Below are positions 24,082 through 31,401 of a stretch of 36,646 nt of DNA, one piece after another. Location of the stretch: contig JAJRWU010000248.1 in assembly GCA_024276655.1 (NCBI GenBank), positions 1 to 36,646 of the forward strand, read 5' to 3'. The notes beneath the pieces are model-generated. The model was not told the DNA's origin, made no database searches, and was given only the letters and a program-made list of their open reading frames with translations. Position 1 is the first letter of the stretch; each line of letters opens with the position of its first letter. The stretch comes from Planctomycetota bacterium (lineage in GTDB: Bacteria > Planctomycetota > Planctomycetia > Pirellulales > Pirellulaceae). Made by a program: the position numbers and the translations under genes.

Positions 24082-24714
24082 ATGGCGAAAATCCTTATCA
24101 CTTCGGGTCCCACGCGGCAGTTTCTCGACCCCGTTCGCTATCTGACCAACGCTTCCAGCGGCCGCATGGGCAGCGCACTTGCCGCCGCCGCGTTGGAGTT
24201 GGGGCATGAGGTGCTGGTGGTGAGCGGCCCAGTTTCCCTGGAGTATCCGCCGGGGGCGCAGGTGGTTTCCGTCGTCACGACCGACGAAATGCTCGCCGCC
24301 GCCGAGCAAGAATTCCCCGCCTGCGAGGGCCTCATCGGCGTGGCCGCGCCCTGCGATTATCAGCCACTCAAAGTGGCCGAGGAAAAAATCGCCAAGACTG
24401 GCGGGCCCTTGGCATTGCATTTGGTCGAAACGCCCGATATTGTCGCCACGCTGGCCTCCAAAAAACGGGCCGATCAATGGGCCGTGGGCTTCGCCTTGGA
24501 AACGCAAGACCATCGCTTTCGCGCACTGGCGAAACTCGAACGCAAGAGTTGCGACCTCATGATTCTCAACGGACCCGCCGCCATGAACGCCGACCAGAAC
24601 GACGTTGAAATCATCGATCCCACCGGCGCCGTGCTGGAAGCCGCGGCAGGAAAAAAGCAAGATGTTGCCCGCCGGATCATGGCCATGATTCAAAAACGGC
24701 TGATTGGCGGCTAA
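24082..24714 (+). CDS. coaB: Phosphopantothenate-cysteine ligase (CoaB domain, stand-alone)
   Basis: Catalyses the nucleotide-dependent joining of cysteine to 4'-phosphopantothenate in coenzyme A synthesis. The 210-residue protein corresponds to the C-terminal half of bifunctional CoaBC: it starts ITSGPTRQFLDPVRYLTNAS followed by SGRMG (the family nucleotide-binding segment), has VAAPCDYQPLKVAEEKI, and the VGFALET and LMILNGPAAMNADQND segments. The N-terminal decarboxylase half (CoaC) is not present and is not encoded next to it, so CoaC must be elsewhere. ATG 24082 has no strong ribosome-binding site. The TAA is followed after 29 bp by a strong terminator hairpin. I judge it complete as a CoaB, the family's smaller single-domain form. 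Confidence 0.9.
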   Translation: MAKILITSGPTRQFLDPVRYLTNASSGRMGSALAAAALELGHEVLVVSGPVSLEYPPGAQVVSVVTTDEMLAAAEQEFPACEGLIGVAAPCDYQPLKVAEEKIAKTGGPLALHLVETPDIVATLASKKRADQWAVGFALETQDHRFRALAKLERKSCDLMILNGPAAMNADQNDVEIIDPTGAVLEAAAGKKQDVARRIMAMIQKRLIGG

Positions 24715-24743
24715 CGGTTCGTCCGGCAATAATTTGCCGAATT

Positions 24744-24780
24744 AAAAGCCCGGCATTTTGAAAATGCCGGGCTTTTTTGA
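24744..24780 (+). terminator. Intrinsic terminator of coaB; dispersed palindrome, copy 4
   Basis: 16-bp perfect arms aaaagcccggcatttt/aaaatgccgggctttt followed by a T-run, 29 bp after the coaB stop. It is a variant of the dispersed palindrome, and a 69-bp stretch around it is repeated almost exactly at 35152-35221. Confidence 0.88.
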
Positions 24781-24825
24781 ACTACAATCGGTAACTTATT
24801 TCAGGACGATCGCTAATATACTTTC

Positions 24826-25809
24826 ATGCTGCAACGATTTCTCATTGTCTGGCTGGTGCTGCTTTCGGCCGTGGCGTATTTCTGGCCGCTGGTCGAAACG
24901 GCGGCGCCCTGGCTGGGTGATCCGCTGGCGGGCGGCGGTCCGTTCTTGCCGTACTTGATCGTGGTGACAATGTTCTGCATCGGCGCGATGCTGCCCCGCG
25001 ACGAAGTCCGGCAGGTGGCGCAACGTTGGCCGATGGTTTTGGCGGGCGTCGGTTTGCAATATCTGGCCATGCCGGCGTTGGCCTACGCAATGGCCCGCCT
25101 GTGGGGTATTGAAGGCGATTTGCTGGTCGGCATGGTGGTGGTCGGCTGCGTGCCGGGGGCGATGGCGTCGAACGTGCTGACTCTCTTGGCGCGAGGCAAC
25201 GCCAGCTATTCGGTCAGCCTGACGACCTTGGCCACGTTGGTTTCTCCGCTGGCCGTTCCGCTGGCGCTGCGGTTTTGCCTTTCCGCCAGCGGTGATGGTA
25301 TTGCTGACGGCTTTTTCTTGTCGCTGGCGTTCAAACTGCTCTGGATGGTCGTGGCGCCCGTTATTTTTGGGCAGTTGCTGGCCCGTTGTTGGCCGGCTTG
25401 GGAATCGGTGGCGGGTCGGATGGGATCGAACATCGCTAATCTGGCCATCTTGCTGATCATTGCCGTTGTGGTGGCCGGCAGCCGGGAAAAGTTGGCCGAG
25501 TTGCGAGCCGACCTCTTTCTGGCGCTGCTGGGGGTGAATTTGGCGGGGTACGCCATCGGCTACGCGGGCGGCGCGGGGTTGCGTCTGCCGGAAAGCATGC
25601 GCCGCGCCCTGACGCTCGAAGTCGGCATGCAAAACGCCGGCTTGGGCGCCACCCTGGCCCTGCAAATTTTTCCCGACCAGCCCGGCGCCGCTATTCCGCC
25701 GGCGCTCTACACCTTCGGCTGCATGTTCACCGGCGCCGTTCTCGCCAGAGCCTGGGCGACCTGGGGCGCGGAAAAACAGCTTGAACCTGAACTCGCTGAA
25801 GATTCCTAA
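24826..25809 (+). CDS. Bile acid:sodium symporter (BASS) family transporter
   Basis: A 327-residue membrane protein with about nine or ten hydrophobic segments. Family marks are GCVPGAMASNVLTLLARGN followed by ASYSVSLTTLATLVSPLAVP (substrate/sodium site of the repeated SBF fold) and EVGMQNAGLGATLAL. It probably moves an organic anion together with sodium across the inner membrane; substrates in this family range from bile acids to 2-keto acids and pantoate, and this one cannot be assigned. A pantoate-type role would fit its position after coaB, but the intervening terminator weakens any operon link. ATG 24826 has a poor ribosome-binding site. Confidence 0.9.
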   Translation: MLQRFLIVWLVLLSAVAYFWPLVETAAPWLGDPLAGGGPFLPYLIVVTMFCIGAMLPRDEVRQVAQRWPMVLAGVGLQYLAMPALAYAMARLWGIEGDLLVGMVVVGCVPGAMASNVLTLLARGNASYSVSLTTLATLVSPLAVPLALRFCLSASGDGIADGFFLSLAFKLLWMVVAPVIFGQLLARCWPAWESVAGRMGSNIANLAILLIIAVVVAGSREKLAELRADLFLALLGVNLAGYAIGYAGGAGLRLPESMRRALTLEVGMQNAGLGATLALQIFPDQPGAAIPPALYTFGCMFTGAVLARAWATWGAEKQLEPELAEDS

Positions 25810-25959
25810 CATCGCTTTTTAGCACGTGTGGCCTTCGACCACCCCGCGTCGTATCATGGAGATATGCTTGCCGCTGGCGCGAGCCATTCGCAGACTGCGT
25901 CGGTCTGCGTGGAACACACACCAACACATTCCCGCTCCGAAAGGATGGGCCTTAGTTAG

Positions 25960-26520
25960 ATGAGCGCCGACGAAATTCTCCTCGACGCCGAGGAACGCAT
26001 GGAAAAGGCCGCTTCGGTCTTGAAGCACAACTTATCAGGCATTCGCACCGGCAGGGCGAACCCTGGCTTGGTCGATTCGTTGCGAGTGGAAGTGTATGGC
26101 TCCGCCACGCCGCTCAAGCAACTGGCTTCCGTGGGAGCGCCCGAACCGACTCAAATCGTGATTCGCCCCTACGACCCCGGCACCATTAAAGACATTGAAA
26201 AAGCAATCGTGGCGGGCGATTTGGGTTTTAATCCCCAAAGCGACGGACGCGTCATTCGTATCAACGTGCCGCCGCTCTCGACCGAAGTGCGCAAGAAGTT
26301 GGTCGCACGCGTCAAGGAATTGAGCGAAGAGTCGAAAGTTTCGATTCGCAACATTCGCCGCGACGGCAACAAAGCCGCCGAACAAGCGGAAAAAGCCAAA
26401 GACATCGGCGAAGACGAACGCGACACCATCAAGGATGAAATCCAGGAACTGACCAAAAAATACGAAGGGCAAATTACCAAACACGCCAAGGACCGCGAGA
26501 AAGAAATCCTCGAAGACTAG
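25960..26520 (+). CDS. frr: Ribosome recycling factor
   Basis: A 186-residue protein that, with EF-G, splits the post-termination ribosome. The length and sequence match RRF: ERMEKAASVLKHNLSGIRTGRANPGLV at the N-terminus, PTQIVIRPYDPGTIKDIEKAI, IRINVPPLSTEVRKKLVARVKELSEESKVSIRNIRRDGN and a helical charged end. Usually frr follows pyrH; here the neighbour is a BASS transporter, so the classic pair is separated. The ATG at 25960 is unambiguous by homology, but its nearest AAGGA is about 15 nt upstream, an unusually long spacing. A small inverted repeat (25889-25895/25903-25909) lies in the leader. Confidence 0.96.
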   Translation: MSADEILLDAEERMEKAASVLKHNLSGIRTGRANPGLVDSLRVEVYGSATPLKQLASVGAPEPTQIVIRPYDPGTIKDIEKAIVAGDLGFNPQSDGRVIRINVPPLSTEVRKKLVARVKELSEESKVSIRNIRRDGNKAAEQAEKAKDIGEDERDTIKDEIQELTKKYEGQITKHAKDREKEILED

Positions 26521-26542
26521 CGTCTCGTCTCGAAACAGTTTT

Positions 26543-26576
26543 AGAAGCCCGGCTTTTTTGAAAAATCCGGGCTTCT
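26543..26576. repeat. Dispersed palindrome, copy 6 (degenerate)
   Basis: agaagcccgg...ccgggcttct with an imperfect centre (ttttttgaaaaat), 22 bp after frr. It has no T-run, so termination is only possible, not shown. Confidence 0.85.
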
Positions 26577-26670
26577 GCGTTGGGCTTCTACGCCCTCCAG
26601 TGCATTGAAATTTGCCTTGCGAGCATAAAGACTAGCATCTCACCAACGGCGCCTTACGAAACAGCTTCCC

Positions 26671-27579
26671 ATGCAAAAATCGCCTTTGTTCCTTCGCTTC
26701 GCCGCCGCGTTGCTGATTCTCCATTTCGTTCTAACGCCGAGCTCTCAAACGTGGGCTGATGAAAAGAACACTGCCCGGGAGAAAAACATGCGGCTGAACG
26801 GCGTTTCCAGCATCGGGCATTTTCGCGGACCTTTGGTGATCGCCCATCGGGGAGATAGCGCGGCGTACCCTGAGAATACGTTGCCTGCATTCGCCTCGGC
26901 GGTAAAGGCCGGCGCCGACTTGGTGGAGTTGGATTTCTATCGCTCCGCCGACGATGTATTGGTGGTGTTTCACGACAAAACACTCAAACGCACCACCAAC
27001 GCGTTGCAGCTGTTGGGAGGCGACGCCCCAATCGGCGACTTGTCGCTGGCGGCAATAAAAAAACTGGACGCCGGCGCCTGGAAGAATGCACGATTCCGAG
27101 GCACGCGCATTCCCACGCTGGCCGAAGCCTTGCAAACGATTCAAGCCGGCGCCATCACCTTGATCGAACACAAACAGGGCAGCGCGGCCGCTTGCATCGC
27201 GCTGTTGCGAGAGAAAAAGCTGCTGCAAAATGTCGTCGTGCAATCGTTCGACTGGGGTTTCCTGGCCGACTGCCACAAACTCGAACCCCAACTCGTATTG
27301 GGCGCTTTGGGCGGCAAGGAGTTGACCGCCAAACATCTCGACGACATCCAAACCGCGGGCGCGAGTATTGTCGGCTGGCGGCATTCAGATATCAGCCCGC
27401 GAGAAATCCAACAAATTCACGAGCGAGGATTGCAAGCCTGGGTTTTTACCGTGAACGATCCTCTGCGGGCGGCGGAGTTGGCCCGCGCGGGCATCGACGG
27501 CGTGATATCCGACAAGCCCGCGTTGATGTTGCAAACACTGGCGCCGTTTCGCCAAGGCGGCCAGGGAGATAAAAAATGA
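26671..27579 (+). CDS. Exported glycerophosphodiester phosphodiesterase
   Basis: A 302-residue GDPD-family protein (UgpQ/GlpQ-like TIM barrel). A Sec signal peptide (LFLRFAAALLILHFVLTPSSQTWA) precedes the catalytic domain. Motif one is VIAHRGDSAAYPENT, with the conserved HRG, followed by ELDFYRSADDVLVVFHD, where E, D and the final HD are the metal and catalytic positions. Later GTRIPTLAEALQ, TLIEHK and VFTVNDPLRAAELARAGIDGVISDKP are typical. It would release glycerol 3-phosphate from glycerophosphodiesters outside the cytoplasm. The start is set by the signal peptide; no good ribosome-binding site is seen. It overlaps the following SGNH hydrolase by ATGA, implying translational coupling. Confidence 0.92.
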   Translation: MQKSPLFLRFAAALLILHFVLTPSSQTWADEKNTAREKNMRLNGVSSIGHFRGPLVIAHRGDSAAYPENTLPAFASAVKAGADLVELDFYRSADDVLVVFHDKTLKRTTNALQLLGGDAPIGDLSLAAIKKLDAGAWKNARFRGTRIPTLAEALQTIQAGAITLIEHKQGSAAACIALLREKKLLQNVVVQSFDWGFLADCHKLEPQLVLGALGGKELTAKHLDDIQTAGASIVGWRHSDISPREIQQIHERGLQAWVFTVNDPLRAAELARAGIDGVISDKPALMLQTLAPFRQGGQGDKK

Positions 27580-28847
27580 ATCGTTCCACGACGCGCAGCA
27601 AGACACGAAGCCGCGTTTTTCCGGCGAGCGTTGTGTGGGCGATCTTGATCGCGATCTTCTCGGCTGCATGCTTGGAGGAGGCGACGTCGGCCCAAGAAAA
27701 ATCGGCCCAAGAAAAATCGCCTCGGTTGTCGATGGCCAACATCCATTTGCGAGGTTCGTTGCAGAATGCCCGCATTCGATTTGATCGCGAGAAAAAAGGG
27801 CGCGTCGCTTTCTTGGGCGGCTCCATCACCGAAATGAACGGCTATCGGCCGATGGTCGAGAAGCTCCTCCAGCAACGGTTTCCGCAGACGGACTTCACGT
27901 TTACCGATGCCGGCATCGCTTCCACATGCTCCACCACCGGCGCGTTTCGCCTAGCTCACGACGTGCTCGACAAAGGGCCGGTCGATCTGTTGTTCATCGA
28001 ATTCGCGGTCAACGACGATCAAGACGCCGGCCACGCGCGCCGCGAATGCATTCGCGGCATGGAGGGAATCGTTCGCCACATGCGGCGCGGCTATCCGCAG
28101 GCTGATATCGTCGTGACCTACTTCGTGAACCCTCCCATGCTCGAAACATGGCAAGCGGGCCGCACGCCGCTTTCGGTCGCGGCGCACGACGAAGTGCTCA
28201 AACAGTATCGGGTTTCGACCATCGATTTGGGAAAAGAAGTCGCTGGGCAGATCACCGCCGGCAAACTGACATGGCGGAAGTACGGCGGCACGCATCCCCA
28301 ACCGTTGGGAAATCGCATTGCGTCCAACATGATTTCCCAACTGCTGGACCACGCCTGGCGGCAACCTCTGGCGGCCGACGCAAAAGCCGCCCCGCACCCG
28401 TTGCCGCCGCCGCTCGATCCCCTGAGTTATTTTCGAGGCCGGTTCGTCGACCTCCGCCAAGCGAAAGCGGCCAGCGGTTTTCAGTGGCAAACTCCCGACT
28501 GGAAGAATCTCGAAGGGCAATGCCGGTCGCGTTTCGCGGAGGAAAAACTCCTTTGCGCCGACCAAGGCGGCGCCGAACTGACACTAGCCTTCGAGGGAAC
28601 CGCCATCGGCGCGTACGTATTAGCCGGGCCCGACGCCGGCATGGTGGAAACGAGCATCGATGGCGGCGCCTACCGCCGGGTGAATTTGTATCATCGTTTT
28701 AGCAAGGGGCTGCATTACCCTCGCACGGTGATGTTCGCCGCCGACCTGCCGCCCGGAAAACACACGCTCCGCTTGCGCATTGCCGCCGAAACGCCCTCCG
28801 GCGGGCAAGGCCGCGCCGTACGCATTTTGCAGTTTGTCGCGAATTAA
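27576..28847 (+). CDS. Exported SGNH/GDSL-type hydrolase
   Basis: A 423-residue secreted esterase-like protein. A signal-like N-terminus (VVWAILIAIFSAACLEEATSAQ) is followed by a duplicated SAQEK and then an SGNH fold: FLGGSITEMNGYRPMVEKLLQ carries the catalytic Ser in the GGSIT form, EFAVNDD the Asn/Asp block, and GGTHPQPLGN the His. The C-terminal part (about 290-423) is a beta-rich, carbohydrate-binding-like domain ending LRLRIAAETPSG. Substrate is unknown; sugar-ester deacetylation is a common role in such planctomycete proteins. ATG 27576 overlaps the TGA of the GDPD gene and has AGGGAG upstream, so the two exported hydrolases are cotranslated. Confidence 0.86.
   Translation: MNRSTTRSKTRSRVFPASVVWAILIAIFSAACLEEATSAQEKSAQEKSPRLSMANIHLRGSLQNARIRFDREKKGRVAFLGGSITEMNGYRPMVEKLLQQRFPQTDFTFTDAGIASTCSTTGAFRLAHDVLDKGPVDLLFIEFAVNDDQDAGHARRECIRGMEGIVRHMRRGYPQADIVVTYFVNPPMLETWQAGRTPLSVAAHDEVLKQYRVSTIDLGKEVAGQITAGKLTWRKYGGTHPQPLGNRIASNMISQLLDHAWRQPLAADAKAAPHPLPPPLDPLSYFRGRFVDLRQAKAASGFQWQTPDWKNLEGQCRSRFAEEKLLCADQGGAELTLAFEGTAIGAYVLAGPDAGMVETSIDGGAYRRVNLYHRFSKGLHYPRTVMFAADLPPGKHTLRLRIAAETPSGGQGRAVRILQFVAN
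27687..27716 (+). repeat. Two perfect 15-bp tandem repeats coding SAQEK
   Basis: tcggcccaagaaaaa occurs twice just after the signal peptide of the SGNH hydrolase gene; it preserves the frame. Confidence 0.95.
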
Positions 28848-28972
28848 GCCGAGTTTTCGTCTTCTGCAAAGGAGGCAACTTTTTTTGGGGTTGCGGTCAA
28901 CGACGCCGCCGTGACGTCGGTGGCGGAAAATGAATGGACGGAAATTGTTTGGCCGATGCTTCCCCAGCGGCT

Positions 28973-31189
28973 TCAATGCAGGTAAAGCATGGGGGTTGCA
29001 CCGCTTTGCGGCGCCGCGCGGCCGATATCGTAGACGTCGAGGCCCCGCTCTTGAAACCTCGCCAGTGTTTGTTCAAGCTTTTGCTTGGGAACGCCGATCA
29101 GCAACCCGCCGGAAGTTTGCGGGTCGAACAGCGGCGCTAGGGCTTGGGCGTCGCGATGCATGGCGGGGCTGCTGGAAGCGAAATCGATGTTCGCCAGCGC
29201 CTGATTCGATTCCGCCAGCGTGCTGGCGAATCCTTCGTCGAACAGGGTTCGCGCGCCGGGCAACAGCGGGATGTCGTCGAGATTCAGCTCCGCGTCGACC
29301 CGGCTGGCGGCGAGCATTTCGGTAAGATGGCCCGCAATGCCGAAGCCCGTGATATCGGTCACGGCGCGTAAGTCGAGGTCGGATACGATCGCCGCCGCCT
29401 GTTGGTTGCTTTGCAGCATGGCGTCGAGCAGAGTTGGCCACCATTCGACCCGGCAGCGCGCCTGCATGTGTGCCGCCAACAGCACGCCCGCGCCAACCGG
29501 TTTGGTGAGCAGTAAATGATCGTCGGGCAGGAGCGCGTTTTTGACGCACGGAGGGTCGGCCGCGGCGCCGAAGAAAGTGAAACCGATCTCCAATCGATCG
29601 CCGGCGATGGTGTGTCCTCCGGCCAGGGCGGCGCCCATTTTTTGCAGTTCGAAGGTCGCGCCGGAGAGCAGTTCGACCAGCAGATCTTCTTGAGCTTCGG
29701 CCACGCCTTCTGGAAGCGTGATGATCGCCAAGGCCGCTTGCGGCGTGGCGCCCATGGCCCATAAATCGCTGGCGGCGTGGAGCGCCGCGATGCGTCCCAT
29801 TTCGAACGGCGCGTCGAACGGCGCCGCGAAGAAATCGACGCTGGCCGCAATCAAACCGTTGGGCGGCGTGCGAATAATGGCGGCGTCGTCGGCGGCGCCT
29901 AGTCCAACCACGATGGAGTCGTTGCCCGGCGCGTTGATACGCGCCAGCGCCCGCGACAACACCGAACCGCCCACTTTCCCACCGCAGCCTAGGCAGCGCA
30001 TCGGCTGTTCGCCCGAAGCGGCGGGCGGCCGAGAGGGCATGGGCGCGGCGTAGCTTTGGTATTTGTCCATGAAGGCGCCGTCGATCGCGTCCTTGAGTCG
30101 CAGACACCATTTGCCGCGCCAAGCCAGACCTCGATACTCGGCAATCGCGGCGCCGTCGCCGGTGTTGAGCAATTTGAGGAATCCCTGTTGCGGCTGGTAC
30201 GATAACAACGGCCGCCCGGCCAAAACCCGGCCGAGGTTCTCCCACAAAACCGGTCCTTGCCGCACGGCGTAGACGCCCGCCTTGGGAGTGTTTCGGCCTT
30301 CGATCGTGCCTGAATCTCCCACGGCGAAAAGGGCCGCCGCGGCGGTCGATTGCAGCGTGGGCGCCGTGAGTAGAAAGCCGCGTTCGTCTTTGGGCAGGTC
30401 GAAGCTTTCCAATAAAGGCGGCGCCACGGCGGTTGTGGCCCAAATCGCGAGATCGCAATCGAGGGTTGCGCCGTCGTCGTAAAACAGTTGGCCGTTGGTC
30501 GCTCGGGTGACGCGAATGCCGCTCACCACGCGTACGCCTTGCTGCTGAAGCGTCTTCCGCACGAGCCGCTCGGCGCGGGGGCAGAGCGCGCCGCCTAAAC
30601 GCGGGTGCGCATTGATGAGCATCAATTCCAGCGGGCGTCCGGGAAGAACTTGTTGCACACGCCGGGGCAGACAACAGGCAATTTCGATCCCGCCCACGCC
30701 GCCGCCAATCACGGCCAAACGCAGGGGGCGCGCAACAGGAACAGATGCAGACAATGCCAAGAGGCGCCTCTGCAAGCGATCGAGAAACGTTTGCATCGGT
30801 TTGATCGGCAACGCGGTTTCATCGGCGATGAAGTTTCGGGTGTCGGGAACCGAACCGACGCCAATCGAAAGCGCATCGTACCGCAGCGGCGGCCGGTCGT
30901 TAAAAAGAAGTTCCCGCGACGATGCGTCCAGCCCCCTGACTTGGTCGACAATCAGCCGCGCGCCCGAGGCGGCGCACAGCCGAACGAGATCGATCGTCAT
31001 GCGTTCGTTGGGGTATTGCCCGGCCAGCACGCCCGGCAGCATGCCGGAGTACGTTACTTGCGGGAAATTCGAGATGCATGTCAGGCGGGCGTCGGCCAGG
31101 GGCTGCATGCGCCACATTCTCAAAATATGCGAGTTGGTGTGCCCAAGGCCGAGCAACACAATATTGTACCGGGGCAATTGCGAATTCAT
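28973..31189 (-). CDS. selD: NADH-dehydrogenase-like flavoprotein fused to selenide, water dikinase
   Basis: A 738-residue bifunctional protein. Residues about 1-370 are an FAD/NAD(P)-binding disulfide-oxidoreductase (NDH-2 type): nucleotide fold VLLGLGHTNSHIL, second Rossmann motif AVIGGGVGGIEIA (about 159-171), and LFAVGDSGTI. Residues about 395-738 are SelD, which makes selenophosphate from selenide and ATP: catalytic Cys402 and Lys405 in CLGCGGK, VGLGAADDAAI, SVDFFAAPF, AGGHTIAG, VTDITGFGIAGHL and FDPQTSGGLL. The active site uses Cys, not selenocysteine (no in-frame TGA). ATG 31187-31189 is chosen because the Rossmann start follows at once. Such fusions are known; here no selA, selB, selU or selenoprotein gene is nearby. 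It is convergent with the SGNH gene and divergent from the di-haem cytochrome. Confidence 0.94.
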   Translation of the reverse strand: MNSQLPRYNIVLLGLGHTNSHILRMWRMQPLADARLTCISNFPQVTYSGMLPGVLAGQYPNERMTIDLVRLCAASGARLIVDQVRGLDASSRELLFNDRPPLRYDALSIGVGSVPDTRNFIADETALPIKPMQTFLDRLQRRLLALSASVPVARPLRLAVIGGGVGGIEIACCLPRRVQQVLPGRPLELMLINAHPRLGGALCPRAERLVRKTLQQQGVRVVSGIRVTRATNGQLFYDDGATLDCDLAIWATTAVAPPLLESFDLPKDERGFLLTAPTLQSTAAAALFAVGDSGTIEGRNTPKAGVYAVRQGPVLWENLGRVLAGRPLLSYQPQQGFLKLLNTGDGAAIAEYRGLAWRGKWCLRLKDAIDGAFMDKYQSYAAPMPSRPPAASGEQPMRCLGCGGKVGGSVLSRALARINAPGNDSIVVGLGAADDAAIIRTPPNGLIAASVDFFAAPFDAPFEMGRIAALHAASDLWAMGATPQAALAIITLPEGVAEAQEDLLVELLSGATFELQKMGAALAGGHTIAGDRLEIGFTFFGAAADPPCVKNALLPDDHLLLTKPVGAGVLLAAHMQARCRVEWWPTLLDAMLQSNQQAAAIVSDLDLRAVTDITGFGIAGHLTEMLAASRVDAELNLDDIPLLPGARTLFDEGFASTLAESNQALANIDFASSSPAMHRDAQALAPLFDPQTSGGLLIGVPKQKLEQTLARFQERGLDVYDIGRAAPQSGATPMLYLH

Positions 31190-31401
31190 GCCCTCACCAT
31201 AATCGATTCCGCTCCGTTGGAGCATTCCCCCAAGAAAATTACCGGGCGGCGGCAATATTTCAGGCGGCCGGAAGTAGAGCAAGCCAGCTCTGATGATCGG
31301 ATCAAGAACGCCGTTTTCTCTTGTTCGATGCGCGGCCTTCTGCCAAAATATCGCTTGGTGACCGCCTGTCGCCGGGATGTCTTTCCAGGGAGATGATAAC
31401 G

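Noticed and set aside
4094-28900. Similarity of ttttttggttgcggccaacg (4094) and tttttttggggttgcggtca (28882)
   Set aside because: Both lie near gene ends and may be a short dispersed repeat, but the match is brief and gapped; too weak to call.
28973-31189. A long alternative frame inside the NDH/SelD gene on the same strand (about 29073-30674)
   Set aside because: Arg/Ala/Gly-rich shadow frame typical of high-GC DNA; the true frame has clear domains.
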